Source: Roseovarius lutimaris (GTDB taxonomy: Bacteria; Pseudomonadota; Alphaproteobacteria; Rhodobacterales; Rhodobacteraceae). Taken from it: DNA of 64,000 nucleotides. The translations under genes and the position numbers were made by a program. Positions 34,372 to 43,477 of this stretch are shown in pieces. The stretch lies in contig NZ_FOVP01000006.1 in NCBI RefSeq assembly GCF_900115165.1, positions 1 to 64,000 of the forward strand. Reading direction: 5' to 3'. The notes under the pieces were generated by a model that worked only from the letters and a program-made list of their open reading frames with translations, was not told the DNA's origin and searched no databases. The stretch's first letter is position 1; each line of letters opens with the position of its first letter.

Positions 34372-35966
34372 GAGCGCTTTTGCCGATCATCCGCCTGCTT
34401 CTGACGGCAGCGCCTTGGGCAATGGCGCGGGGTGCCATATTGTCGGTCGTTGTCCTGCTGATGGGCGCGGCACTGTTGGGGCTGTCGGGCTGGTTCATCA
34501 CCGCGACAGGGATTGCAGGACTCGCCGGGATCGGGATCGCCTTTGATGTGTTCCGCCCGTCCGCCGGGGTGCGGTTTCTGGCACTTGGCCGCACAGCCGC
34601 GCGATACGGCGAGCGTGTCCTGACCCATGACGCGACGCTGCGGGCGCTGGCGGCGCTTCGGGTAAACCTGCTGCGCCGACAGGCCCGGCTGGGTGCACGT
34701 GACCTGACAAACCTGCGCAGCGAGGCGGTGCTGACGCGGATCGTGTCGGATGTGGATGCGCTTGACGGTGTTGTTCTGCGGCTGTTGTTGCCGGGCCTGG
34801 CGGCGATCGTCACCCACGGGCTGGTTTTTCTTGCGCTTGGCTGGCTGGCAGGCTGGCCGATCGCATGGGCCATTCTTGGCGGTTATGGCCCCTTGGCCAC
34901 ACTCATCTTCTGGCGTCTGGCTCGGCGCAGCATTCGGCCCTCGGATGCGGTCGAGGCGCAGGACCAGAAGCTTCGACGCGGTGTAATCGACATGATCCGG
35001 AACCGGCAGTCTCTGATCCTTGGCGCGACGCTTGGCAAGCGCGAGGCGGCACTGATGGCGCTGAACTCGGACGCCCGCAAGGCCGCGCGGGAACTGGATC
35101 TGGCCGACCGGAATGCCGGGGCCGCGCTGTCGGTGCTGGTGGCTGCGGTCACCGGGCTTGCGCTCTTGGCTGGCGGCTGGCTGGTTGCGCGTGGATTTGA
35201 AAGCCCGGCGGTCGGTGCCATCGGTGTCTTTGTCGCTTTGGCGCTAGCCGAAACCCTGTTGCAACTGAGGCGCGGGTTTTCCGACTATGGCAGAATGGTT
35301 GGTGCCGCCCGACGGATCGGCGCGCAAGCAAAGCCACGGGCCACTATTTCTGATAGACCTCAGGCGGATTTGATGTCGTCGCCGATCCTTGCAATTGAGA
35401 AACCCGGCCTGACACTCAAACCCGGCGACGCCATTGCCCTGACCGGCCCAAGCGGCAGCGGCAAAACAAGTTTGCTTATGCAAATTGCCGGGCTAGCCGA
35501 TAGCGATGGGATAAGCATCCTTGGGCGCGCGCCCGATCATTGGCCGGAGGCGGCGCTCCGCGAGATCGTCGCAATGGTGCCGCAACGCAGTGCATTGATT
35601 GCCGGAACCATCCGCGAAAATCTCTCTCTTGCGGTAAACGCCGGCGATGACGCGATGTGGCGCGCTCTGAATGCCGTGGCGCTGGATGATGTGATCCGTC
35701 AGCGCGGCGGGCTGGATGCCCGGCTGAATGAGGCCGGGGCGGGCCTTTCGGGCGGGCAGGCGCGGCGCCTCACCCTGGCGCGGGCAATTCTGAAATCACC
35801 TCGGCTTTTGCTGCTGGACGAGCCGACAGAGGGGCTGGATGCCGATACGGCCAATCGCGTGCTGGCGGGCATCCGCGAGGCATTGCCAGAGACCGCGATC
35901 CTTGCAGCTCTTCATCGCGGTGCCGATCATTCGGTGTTCGACATGCGAATGTCGATTGTTCTGTGA
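34368..35966 (+). CDS. cydC: ABC exporter subunit for cytochrome bd assembly (CydC)
   Basis: A 532-residue half-transporter. The membrane domain includes LGLSGWFITATGIAGLAGIG and FDVFRPSAGVRFLALGRTAA, both typical of CydC. The ATPase has GPSGSGKTS, LSGGQARRLTLARAI and LLLLDEPTEGLDADT. It forms a heterodimer with CydD (4-base overlap). The 105 bases to cydA may contain a separate promoter. Confidence 0.88.
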   Translation: MRALLPIIRLLLTAAPWAMARGAILSVVVLLMGAALLGLSGWFITATGIAGLAGIGIAFDVFRPSAGVRFLALGRTAARYGERVLTHDATLRALAALRVNLLRRQARLGARDLTNLRSEAVLTRIVSDVDALDGVVLRLLLPGLAAIVTHGLVFLALGWLAGWPIAWAILGGYGPLATLIFWRLARRSIRPSDAVEAQDQKLRRGVIDMIRNRQSLILGATLGKREAALMALNSDARKAARELDLADRNAGAALSVLVAAVTGLALLAGGWLVARGFESPAVGAIGVFVALALAETLLQLRRGFSDYGRMVGAARRIGAQAKPRATISDRPQADLMSSPILAIEKPGLTLKPGDAIALTGPSGSGKTSLLMQIAGLADSDGISILGRAPDHWPEAALREIVAMVPQRSALIAGTIRENLSLAVNAGDDAMWRALNAVALDDVIRQRGGLDARLNEAGAGLSGGQARRLTLARAILKSPRLLLLDEPTEGLDADTANRVLAGIREALPETAILAALHRGADHSVFDMRMSIVL

Positions 35967-36071
35967 TAATGTCACTGATCGAAATCGACATCTGAAATAT
36001 CTCCCTTAAGATGATTGCGAGTCGGTATTGCCTCGGTGACTGCTCGCCCCGAAAATATGGGAATCTAACTA

Positions 36072-37685
36072 ATGGACCTCGATATTGTTGAACTGTCGCG
36101 CCTGCAATTTGCAGCGACGGTCATGTACCACTTCCTTTTCGTGCCGTTGACTTTGGGCCTGTCGGTAATCGTCGCGATCATGGAAACGGTCTATGTCATG
36201 ACTGGCCGCCCGATCTGGCGCCAGATGACGAAATTCTGGGGCATGCTCTTTGGTATCAACTTTGCGCTTGGCGTGGCGACGGGCATCACGATGGAATTTC
36301 AGTTCGGCATGAACTGGTCCTATTTTAGTCACTACGTCGGTGATATATTCGGGGCACCCCTCGCGCTGGAAGGTCTGATGGCCTTCTTCCTTGAGGCGAC
36401 ATTTGTCGGGCTCTTCTTCTTCGGGTGGGACAAGCTGAGCAAGGTTGCCCACCTGACCGTCGCGTGGCTGGTGGCAATCGGGTCAAATTTTTCCGCTCTC
36501 TGGATCCTGATCGCCAACGGCTGGATGCAGAACCCGGTGGGGGCGGAGTTCAATCCTGATACGATGCGGATGGAATTGACCAGCTTTTACGAGGTAATGT
36601 TCAACTCGGTCGCGCAGGCCAAATTTGTCCATACGGTTTCGGCGGGCTATGTCACAGCGGCGGTTTTCGTGCTGGGCGTTTCGGCTTGGTACATGCTCAA
36701 GGGCCGTCATATCGAACTGGCCCGCCGGTCGATCACGGTGGCGGCATCCTTTGGTTTGGCATCGGCGCTATCGGTGGTCCTGTTGGGTGACGAATCCGGC
36801 TATGATGTCTCACATAACCAGAAAATGAAGATGGCCGCGATTGAGGGCATGTGGGAAACCGAGCCCGCACCTGCGCCCTTCAATCTGATCGGCTTTCCCG
36901 ACATGGAGGCGCGCGAGACGCATTATGCGGTCAAGATCCCGTGGCTGATGGGGCTGATCGGGACAAGATCCCTGACCACCGAAATCCCCGGTATCAACGA
37001 ACTTGTTGCAGAATCCGAGGATCGCATCCGGTCAGGTATCATCGCCTATGACGCCCTGATGGCGATCCGCGAGGCGCGCGACGCAACGCCGCCCGCAGTG
37101 CGCGCGGTGTTCGAGGATCACGGCGGTAACTTGGGTTATGCACTGCTACTCAAGCGTTATCTGGACGATCCGCGTGAAGCATCCGAGGAGCAGATCAAAC
37201 AGGCCGCCGATGATACGGTGCCGAATGTCTGGCCGCTGTTCTGGGCGTTCCGCATCATGGTCGGCCTCGGCTTTGGCTTTGTTGCCGTGATGGCCTACTT
37301 CTTCTGGCGCTCCAGCTTTCGCAAACAGGTCTATCCGCGTTGGGCGCTCTGGGGCGCGGTGGCGATCATTCCCGCGCCCTGGATCGCCGCCGAGCTGGGC
37401 TGGATCGTGGCGGAATACGGCCGCCAGCCGTGGACGGTGGACGGGGTGTTGCCGACGGCATTGTCGGTCAGCCATCTGTCCGTCGCCGACCTGTTGCTTA
37501 CACTGGCGGGCTTCATGATCTTTTACACGATCCTGTTCGTCGTCGAGATGAGTTTGATGCTCAAGTATATCCGCCGAGGGCCGGTCGAGGATGTCGAAGA
37601 GACTGAAATCTGGACCGCGCGGCACGAGCACCGGCTGCGCACTACCGATGGCAAAGACCCCTTTGCTGCAACGACAACGGAGTAA
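36072..37685 (+). CDS. cydA: Cytochrome bd ubiquinol oxidase subunit I
   Basis: A 537-residue membrane protein. Heme ligand regions are near the N-terminus ([11 protein letters not shown], conserved His) and at VEMSLMLKY (methionine ligand side). The quinol-loop landmark [12 protein letters not shown] is complete. About 130 residues lie between GDESGY and the next membrane helix, similar to the long-loop form of Escherichia coli. It oxidises quinol and reduces oxygen with high affinity in the cytoplasmic membrane. Five bases separate it from cydB. Confidence 0.93.
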   Translation: MDLDIVELSRLQFAATVMYHFLFVPLTLGLSVIVAIMETVYVMTGRPIWRQMTKFWGMLFGINFALGVATGITMEFQFGMNWSYFSHYVGDIFGAPLALEGLMAFFLEATFVGLFFFGWDKLSKVAHLTVAWLVAIGSNFSALWILIANGWMQNPVGAEFNPDTMRMELTSFYEVMFNSVAQAKFVHTVSAGYVTAAVFVLGVSAWYMLKGRHIELARRSITVAASFGLASALSVVLLGDESGYDVSHNQKMKMAAIEGMWETEPAPAPFNLIGFPDMEARETHYAVKIPWLMGLIGTRSLTTEIPGINELVAESEDRIRSGIIAYDALMAIREARDATPPAVRAVFEDHGGNLGYALLLKRYLDDPREASEEQIKQAADDTVPNVWPLFWAFRIMVGLGFGFVAVMAYFFWRSSFRKQVYPRWALWGAVAIIPAPWIAAELGWIVAEYGRQPWTVDGVLPTALSVSHLSVADLLLTLAGFMIFYTILFVVEMSLMLKYIRRGPVEDVEETEIWTARHEHRLRTTDGKDPFAATTTE

Positions 37686-37690
37686 ATGCC

Positions 37691-38851
37691 ATGATCCTGC
37701 ATGAATTGATCTCTTACGATGTTCTGCGCGTTATATGGTGGCTGTTGCTGGGCGTTTTGCTGATCGGCTTTGCGTTGACTGACGGGTTTGATATGGGCGT
37801 TGGCGTGCTGCTGCCCTTTGTGGCAAAGACCGATATCGAACGCCGCATCGCGATCAATACGATTGGTCCGGTCTGGGAAGGCAATCAGGTCTGGTTCATC
37901 CTTGGCGGCGGAGCGATCTTTGCCGCTTGGCCGCCGCTTTATGCGGTCAGCTTCTCGGGGTTCTATCTGGCGATGTTCGTGATCCTCGCCGCGCTTATCG
38001 TGCGTCCGGTGGCGTTCAAATACCGCTCCAAGCGCGACGACGCACGCTGGCGAAACACATGGGACTGGGCGCTTTTCGCTGGTGGCGCGGTGCCTGCGCT
38101 GATCTTTGGTGTCGCTGTGGGCAATGTTCTGCAAGGTGTCCCGTTCGAGCTGACGGATGACCTGTTCAGCCGCTATGAAGGCGCGTTTCATGCCAAGTTC
38201 GCAGGCCTTCTTAACCCCTTTGCGCTGTTGGCGGGGCTGGTGTCGCTGGCCATGCTCACCACCCACGGGGCCGCGTGGCTTTCTCTGAAGGCCGAAGGGC
38301 CGGTGGCGGCGCGCGCGCGCGTCTTCGGCACCTGGTGCGGCATTGCAACAATCGCGGGCTATGCGCTGGCAGGTCTTTGGCTCGCTGTCGGGATCGACGG
38401 CTATGCATTGGTCGGCGAGGCCGCCGTAAACGGTCCGTCAAACCCGCTTTACTCCGAGGTGCTGCGCACTGAAAGCTGGCTTGCCGCCTATGCGGTGCGC
38501 CCGTGGATCACGCTGGCACCCGCGTTGGGATTTCTCGGCATGGTGATGGCAGTGCTTGGCCTGCGCGCCGGGCGTGAAGGCACAACATTGCTTTGGTCCA
38601 AGCTGGGAATTTTCGGCGCGATCTCTTCGGTCGGGCTGACGATGTTTCCCTTCATCTTGCCCTCGTCGCTTGATCCGCGTTCTTCGCTGACGGTGTGGGA
38701 TGCCTCGTCCTCGCATCAGACATTGTTCGTGATGCTGATCGCGACGGTGATCTTCATGCCGATCATCCTTGCCTACACTGCCTGGGTCTACCGGGTGCTC
38801 TGGGGCAAGGTCACCGAGGCTGACGTTACCGACTCTGGCTCGGCCTATTAG
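37691..38851 (+). CDS. cydB: Cytochrome bd ubiquinol oxidase subunit II
   Basis: A 386-residue protein with eight to nine membrane segments. CydB landmarks are [18 protein letters not shown] with the conserved aspartate, [38 protein letters not shown] and [13 protein letters not shown]. It pairs with CydA and is followed after 15 bases by the small CydX subunit. Confidence 0.93.
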   Translation: MILHELISYDVLRVIWWLLLGVLLIGFALTDGFDMGVGVLLPFVAKTDIERRIAINTIGPVWEGNQVWFILGGGAIFAAWPPLYAVSFSGFYLAMFVILAALIVRPVAFKYRSKRDDARWRNTWDWALFAGGAVPALIFGVAVGNVLQGVPFELTDDLFSRYEGAFHAKFAGLLNPFALLAGLVSLAMLTTHGAAWLSLKAEGPVAARARVFGTWCGIATIAGYALAGLWLAVGIDGYALVGEAAVNGPSNPLYSEVLRTESWLAAYAVRPWITLAPALGFLGMVMAVLGLRAGREGTTLLWSKLGIFGAISSVGLTMFPFILPSSLDPRSSLTVWDASSSHQTLFVMLIATVIFMPIILAYTAWVYRVLWGKVTEADVTDSGSAY

Positions 38852-38866
38852 AAAAAGGAACGCAAA

Positions 38867-39016
38867 ATGTGGTATTTCGCCTGGATACTCGGCCTGCCTC
38901 TGGCCGCCGGATTTGCCGTCATAAACGCGATGTGGCTAGAAATGCAGGGCGACCGCGCGCTTTGGGACGATGCCGATGCCACCGCAGATGAGGATCGCGC
39001 AAGCCCCAAGACCTGA
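38867..39016 (+). CDS. cydX: Cytochrome bd small subunit CydX (YbgT-like)
   Basis: A 49-residue single-helix protein: MWYFAWILGLPLAAGFAVIN, then AMWLEMQ and an acidic tail (DDADATADEDR). The MWYFAWILG start and the glutamate after the helix are the CydX signature. GGAA precedes the ATG. It stabilises the hemes of the bd oxidase. The tail is somewhat longer and more acidic than in Escherichia coli CydX (37 residues). Confidence 0.9.
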   Translation: MWYFAWILGLPLAAGFAVINAMWLEMQGDRALWDDADATADEDRASPKT

Positions 39017-39056
39017 GAGTTTTTGGCCTTTAACCCCAACCAACCCGAGATAACGC

Positions 39057-40037
39057 ATGTTCAAGTTTAAATCGGCCGCGGCAGCCGCCGCAATCGCCCT
39101 TTTTTGCGTCGGCGCCGCCTTTGCCGGTGACGACGATCCGCTGTTCATCAACCTGACGTCGGATGATGGCCACCGTGTGAATATGGCGCTGGCATTTGGC
39201 GGCAAGCAGATGGAACGCGGCCACCCGCTGACCGTGTTTCTGAATGATCGCGGCGTCAAGGCAGCGGCCCAGGCCAATGCCGAACAGTTCGGCGATCAGC
39301 AAGCCACGCTGCAAAAATTGCTTGACGAGGGCGCGACCATCCTCGTCTGCCCGATGTGCATGAAACAGTACAATGTCGCCCAAGAGGATCTGCTGCCGGG
39401 TCTGGAAATGGGCAATCCCGAGCGCACTGGTGCCCAACTGTTTCAGGACGACATTGTGACGCTCACCTGGTGGCCACCCGTCCAACTATCCCCCGGCCGC
39501 ATCTTCCTCCACGACGACCCATTCATAGCCGGTCGTCATTGCCTTGACATAGGCAGTGGGCGTGTCGCCGGTGGTTGCCATATAGACATGGATCACCACG
39601 AAGATCGCCATCGCATAGGCCGAAACCACATGCAGCCAAGCGACTGTCTGGAGGTCGAGCCCGGTCAGGTTGACCGTGAGGTAGAGAATGCCGGTTGCCC
39701 AGATCGCCGGGTTGATCACCAGCTTGAGGAACAGATAGCTCAGCCGTTGCAAAGGGTTGTGCTTGCGGTGGATCGTCGGCTTGGCCGGGTGCGCCTCGCC
39801 GCGGAAAATACCGTAGGCATAGTAACGGATCACCGGCACCAGATTGCGCAGGGTCGGGATATAATGCTGCCAGGCGCCGGTCGTGAAATGCCAGAAGATT
39901 GCAAAGATCCACAGCAGGATGATCAGACCGGCGGCAATCAGATGCAGCCGAAAGGCCTGGCCCCAATACATGCCGCCGATCAACCCGTGCAGGCGCGCGC
40001 CGGTGAACAGAAGCGCCAGAACCAGCAAGGCCTGTGA
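39057..40037 (+). CDS. Secreted DsrE-family protein with lost stop codon and run-on tail
   Basis: Residues 1-138 (39057-39470) are a normal secreted DsrE-like protein: a signal peptide (AAAIALFCVGAAFAGDDD), the fold start LFINLTSDDGHRVNMALAFG and the cysteine pair LVCPMCMKQ, ending with FQDDIVTLTW, where relatives stop. Here no stop follows and the frame continues for another 188 codons antisense through the cytochrome b gene. That tail is rich in Arg, His and Asp and has no recognisable domain. The most likely cause is a deletion in the gap between the two convergent genes. Function of the core: sulfur-carrier or redox role in the periplasm. Activity of the run-on form is doubtful. Confidence 0.65.
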   Translation: MFKFKSAAAAAAIALFCVGAAFAGDDDPLFINLTSDDGHRVNMALAFGGKQMERGHPLTVFLNDRGVKAAAQANAEQFGDQQATLQKLLDEGATILVCPMCMKQYNVAQEDLLPGLEMGNPERTGAQLFQDDIVTLTWWPPVQLSPGRIFLHDDPFIAGRHCLDIGSGRVAGGCHIDMDHHEDRHRIGRNHMQPSDCLEVEPGQVDREVENAGCPDRRVDHQLEEQIAQPLQRVVLAVDRRLGRVRLAAENTVGIVTDHRHQIAQGRDIMLPGAGREMPEDCKDPQQDDQTGGNQMQPKGLAPIHAADQPVQARAGEQKRQNQQGL

Positions 40038-40094
40038 CCAGTGCCAGAACCGCTCGAACCGGGTGAATATCTTGACGTATTGCCGCTCCGCCAT
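39486..40094 (-). CDS. Membrane cytochrome b (thiosulfate/tetrathionate reductase type)
   Basis: A 202-residue protein with four membrane helices of the cytochrome b561/formate dehydrogenase gamma kind. Candidate heme histidines lie in RFWHWSQALLVLALL, RLHLIAAGLIILLWIF, FWHFTTGAW and HVVSAYAMAIFVVIHVYMA. It lies 3 bases after the octaheme cytochrome gene and would pass quinol electrons to that periplasmic protein. Its tail meets the DsrE-like gene within 15 bases. Confidence 0.8.
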   Translation of the reverse strand: MAERQYVKIFTRFERFWHWSQALLVLALLFTGARLHGLIGGMYWGQAFRLHLIAAGLIILLWIFAIFWHFTTGAWQHYIPTLRNLVPVIRYYAYGIFRGEAHPAKPTIHRKHNPLQRLSYLFLKLVINPAIWATGILYLTVNLTGLDLQTVAWLHVVSAYAMAIFVVIHVYMATTGDTPTAYVKAMTTGYEWVVVEEDAAGG

Positions 40095-40097
40095 GGC

Positions 40098-41467
40098 TTA
40101 GCCCTCCCTGTTGTCGCGGCGGCGCGACAGGATACGCAAACCGGCGTGAAGCGCCACGCCCGCCAGCGTCATTGCCAGAAGCCACAGCCCGATCCGGTCG
40201 GTCAGCGTAAAGCCGTCGCGCCCCGGCAGGTAGAACCCCGCCAGTTTCGCCAATCGGCCGTCCCTGGCATGACAGGCGCTGCATTTCAGCGCCTCATTCG
40301 CGGGGGCGACCATATGGGTGGTCGGCCACCACATCTCGGTCTCGACAAAGCCGAACTTGCCGGAATAAGGCAGGTCGCTGCCTGCCATCCCGGCGCTCAA
40401 CGCCTTGTCCCAATTGTAATTGCTCCACAGGGCGGTGTCGCCTTCGGGGCCGTAGACGTTACTCTGGATCAGGTATTGGTTGATCTCGTCATAGGCCTGC
40501 TTGCCCAGCATCCGCTTGAACGGAAAGATCAGCGATCCCGGCTGATCCGGGCCGCCGCCGATCCGGTTGATGCCGACAATGCCAGATGGGTCGATCTTGT
40601 CACCCAAAAGGGTGTATTCGACGATGCCATCCCAGAATTCATACTCGGGCACGACATCTTCGCCCCATCGGAAATCGCCCTTGATGGTCAGGTAGATGTC
40701 GCGCCCGTTTTCATCCACTTCCGAGTAGGGCTTGCCGTCCTTCAGCTTGCCGGCGGTCGACCAGTCCCACCAGGTCTTGGTCGCGACGCCTCCCTTTGCA
40801 AATTCGGGGATGTGGCAGGTTTGACAGGCAACGCGGTCGATATGATCGTTGAGCTTGCTGCCCTTGACCGACAACGCCTCGTGCGGGGCCGACGTATGGC
40901 ACGAGTTGCAGGCCAGGATATCAGTGTTGCGCATCCCGGGCCGTTGCCGCGAGGTGTCGCTGATCGTGCCGTGATAGCGCGAGCCGGGCCATTCGTGACG
41001 GTTGCCAACGTGGCAATCGACGCAGACCATGCCCGCGCCCTCGGGTGACATATGCACATCGACATGGCGGCTGGCATCAAGCAGCGCCGAGGACAGATCG
41101 CCGTGTTTCACGTTGTCGCCGCCACCGCCGTAGAAATGGCAATTGCCGCAATTGGCGAGGGTAGGGCGGCCGACGTTGGCGGCAACCTTGGCCAGTGGAT
41201 CGAGTGCGAGACCTGCTTGCCCGCCTCGGTATGGCAGCCGAGACAGACCCTGGTAACATCCGATCCGGTCGCGAACGGGCCTTTCAGGCTATCAAACTTT
41301 GCATGATCCGCCGTCAATTTCGGGACGGTCGCTCCTGATGCTTCCGTGGCCGATACGTCTGCCCCGGCACTCTCGCTTGCGGTCTCGTTGTCCGGAGCGT
41401 CACCTTGAGCGTTTCCGGCCGTGGCAAGCGCAAGACCAAACGCCGCATGTAACAGGATTCGCAGCAT
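40098..41467 (-). pseudogene. Octaheme tetrathionate reductase-like cytochrome c, deleted and frameshifted
   Basis: The 5' part (from ATG 41467) gives a signal peptide (LLHAAFGLALATAGNAQG) and heme motif CLGCH followed by EAGKQVSHSIHW. The 3' part is in another frame and continues LDPLAKVAANVGRPTLANCG, then CGNCH, CVDCH, CNSCH, CQTCH and CSACH, and ends in a membrane anchor (GLWLLAMTLAGVALHAGL). Six CxxCH motifs remain of the expected eight; the second and third hemes are lost. The frame change falls at GATCCACTGG (about 41191-41200), which reads as SIHW in one frame and DPLA in the other. The gene is therefore probably inactive. Confidence 0.78.
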
Positions 41468-41624
41468 GGCGTCTCACAGCAAGGGGCATGGAGTCGTGGT
41501 CTTGTTGGGTAATCAGGCCACGCGTCACCTCGGTCATGACGAACCTGATCTTCAATACCTGTCAGACTGTGTTTTCTGCTCCCGGGTCTCGCCTCGTCGG
41601 ATGTTCGTCGCATCGCAAGGCGTG

Positions 41625-42215
41625 TCATTCACCGCCGGTTACGGTCAGGCCCAGCAGGCGCCAGACCTGCATGCCGCCGCGGTAGTAGGAGATGCGTTCT
41701 GCAGGGTAACCGGCCTCGATCATGTTGCGTATCGCTGTAGGCGACTGGCCGCACCAGATACCATTGCAAAAGAGCGCAACAGGCTTTGCCTCTGAGCAAT
41801 CCCAGCCGTCGAAATCGGGTGCGCAGCCCAACTGACCCAACTCGTCCAGAACATAGGTGTAGGGAATGTTGGTCGCACCGGGGATCGTGCCGCCCTGAAA
41901 CCAATCGCTGGTGCGACTGTCCACCACGACCGCCTCGGGGTCTTGTAGCATCTCGATCAGTTCCAGTTCGCCGATGGTGGTCACCCCCGCCGCAGGTGTG
42001 TTCGGCTGGATGCAGAAATCGGGGCAGGGCCGAGAGGTCAGCGCCCATTCGCCGCCGATCTTGTGCGTCGTATCCTGAATTCTGCTTATTTCGACCGGGC
42101 CGTTGCGGGTTTCCACGGTGACTGTGGGCATGTTCTTGGTGATGTTCACCTCGGTTTCGGCCAGCGCGGCCCCCGCGGCCAGGGTCAGGGCGATAGCCAG
42201 AGCAAGGTTTTTCAT
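41625..42215 (-). CDS. Periplasmic rhodanese-domain protein
   Basis: A 196-residue protein with a signal peptide (MKNLALAIALTLAAGAALAE). The rhodanese domain covers about residues 90-190: AVVVDSRTSDWFQGGTIPGA, then the catalytic loop LFCNGIWCGQSPTA and YPAERISYYRGGMQVWRLLG. It heads the minus-strand run with the octaheme cytochrome and cytochrome b, which suggests periplasmic sulfane-sulfur chemistry. A perfect dyad lies 64 bases upstream (42279-42298). Confidence 0.83.
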   Translation of the reverse strand: MKNLALAIALTLAAGAALAETEVNITKNMPTVTVETRNGPVEISRIQDTTHKIGGEWALTSRPCPDFCIQPNTPAAGVTTIGELELIEMLQDPEAVVVDSRTSDWFQGGTIPGATNIPYTYVLDELGQLGCAPDFDGWDCSEAKPVALFCNGIWCGQSPTAIRNMIEAGYPAERISYYRGGMQVWRLLGLTVTGGE

Positions 42216-42574
42216 GATGTTGTCCTCTTTACACAGCCACATTTCAACACCGAGAATAGCCGCCGGATATCGCCGCGTCACCGCGACATATCGCGGTGCA
42301 GGCGCATGAACCCTGTGGCGTTGGTCGCGCCACAAATGCGGCAATTGCTCCAGACGTCACGGGAAATGACCTCTAGAGAGACATATCGTCATGGCCGCGC
42401 TTCGTTGTCGACAATGCGCCATCTGGCCACTCAAGTCTGGCTGCGGACCAGTCGTTTTGTTCTGACCTCTGCCGCCAGACATGCAGGTGCACAAGCGGCG
42501 GTTGGACCTCATTGGCGGTCCAACCGCTTCGAGTTGGGTTTGACGGGCCTTTCAAACGACCTCGACAAAGATCC
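42216..42574. other. Intergenic region with a perfect hairpin dyad
   Basis: No gene is supported. CACCGCGA-cata-TCGCGGTG at 42279-42298 is a perfect 8-bp inverted repeat 64 bases upstream of the rhodanese start, placed like an operator over or near its promoter. The rest shows no coding pattern. Confidence 0.45.
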
Positions 42575-43381
42575 TTAGCTGTTCGGGCGAACCCGTGCGG
42601 CACTTTTGTCCGCAAAGGCAGCGAGCCGAGCCCGTGCATCCGGCTGTGTGTTGACCACCCCGGCCACCACAGCCTCGGCATAGGCAGCATCGAAGGCCGA
42701 CATGTTCTGCATGTGACTGATAGCGGAGCAGATGGCGAAATTGGTCAGCGGCAGATTCTGTGCGGCCTTGCGGGCCAGCTCCATCGCCTTGTCAAAGCTG
42801 GACCCTTCGACAATATATTGTGCCAGACCCAGATCCACAGCTTCCTGGCCCTGATACACTCGCCCGGTCAGCATCATGTCGATCATCCGCGATTTACCAA
42901 CCAGATCCGCAACCCGGATCGTCGCGCCGCCGCCAGTGAACAAACCGCGCTGGCCCTCGGGCAGGGCGAAATAACAGGTCTGGTCCATCACCCGAACATG
43001 GGCCGAGCTGGCCAATTCAAGACCTCCGCCAACAACGGCACCTTGCAGCGCGGCGAAGATAGGCACCCCGCCATATTCCATCTTGTTAAACGCTTCATGC
43101 CAACGCAGGCAGACATGCATGAAATCCGCCGGCGAGCGGTCCGCGTCATGGTGCTCGATCAGGTCAAGCCCGGCACAAAAATGATCACCCGATCCGGCCA
43201 GAACAACGGCTTTGACGCCTGCGCGCGGGGCCAGCGAAAAGAAATCAACCAGTTCTTCGATGGTGTCGATGTCGAGCGCGTTGCGCTTTTTGGGCCGGTC
43301 TATGGTCACAACCCAGACGCCATCATCCTGGGTGTCAAGGGCAAGGTTTTTGAAACGAGAGATGTCGATTTGGGCGGCCAT
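42575..43381 (-). CDS. Enoyl-CoA hydratase/isomerase (crotonase family)
   Basis: About 268 residues from ATG 43381 (AAGGA at 43387-43391). The oxyanion hole segments are [11 protein letters not shown] and [20 protein letters not shown], and the catalytic-glutamate region reads [19 protein letters not shown]. It hydrates or isomerises an enoyl-CoA. It follows the acyl-CoA dehydrogenase on the same strand after about 96 bases, so the two probably act in sequence. In Roseobacters similar pairs (DmdC/DmdD) degrade methylmercaptopropionate; assignment here is only a possibility. Confidence 0.85.
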   Translation of the reverse strand: MAAQIDISRFKNLALDTQDDGVWVVTIDRPKKRNALDIDTIEELVDFFSLAPRAGVKAVVLAGSGDHFCAGLDLIEHHDADRSPADFMHVCLRWHEAFNKMEYGGVPIFAALQGAVVGGGLELASSAHVRVMDQTCYFALPEGQRGLFTGGGATIRVADLVGKSRMIDMMLTGRVYQGQEAVDLGLAQYIVEGSSFDKAMELARKAAQNLPLTNFAICSAISHMQNMSAFDAAYAEAVVAGVVNTQPDARARLAAFADKSAARVRPNS

Positions 43382-43477
43382 GAGTGGTCCTTTCACGAGG
43401 AGTCAAAGAAATTTCAGGTAGGCATTGCAAAGGACCAACAAGGGCAATTGCAGGGTCAGAGTATCAAAGCGCGGGGT

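Noticed and set aside
35975..35988. CTGAT-N4-ATCGA upstream of cydA, similar to an Fnr box
   Set aside because: Two mismatches from TTGAT-N4-ATCAA; too weak to call without conservation data, although Fnr control of cydAB would make sense.
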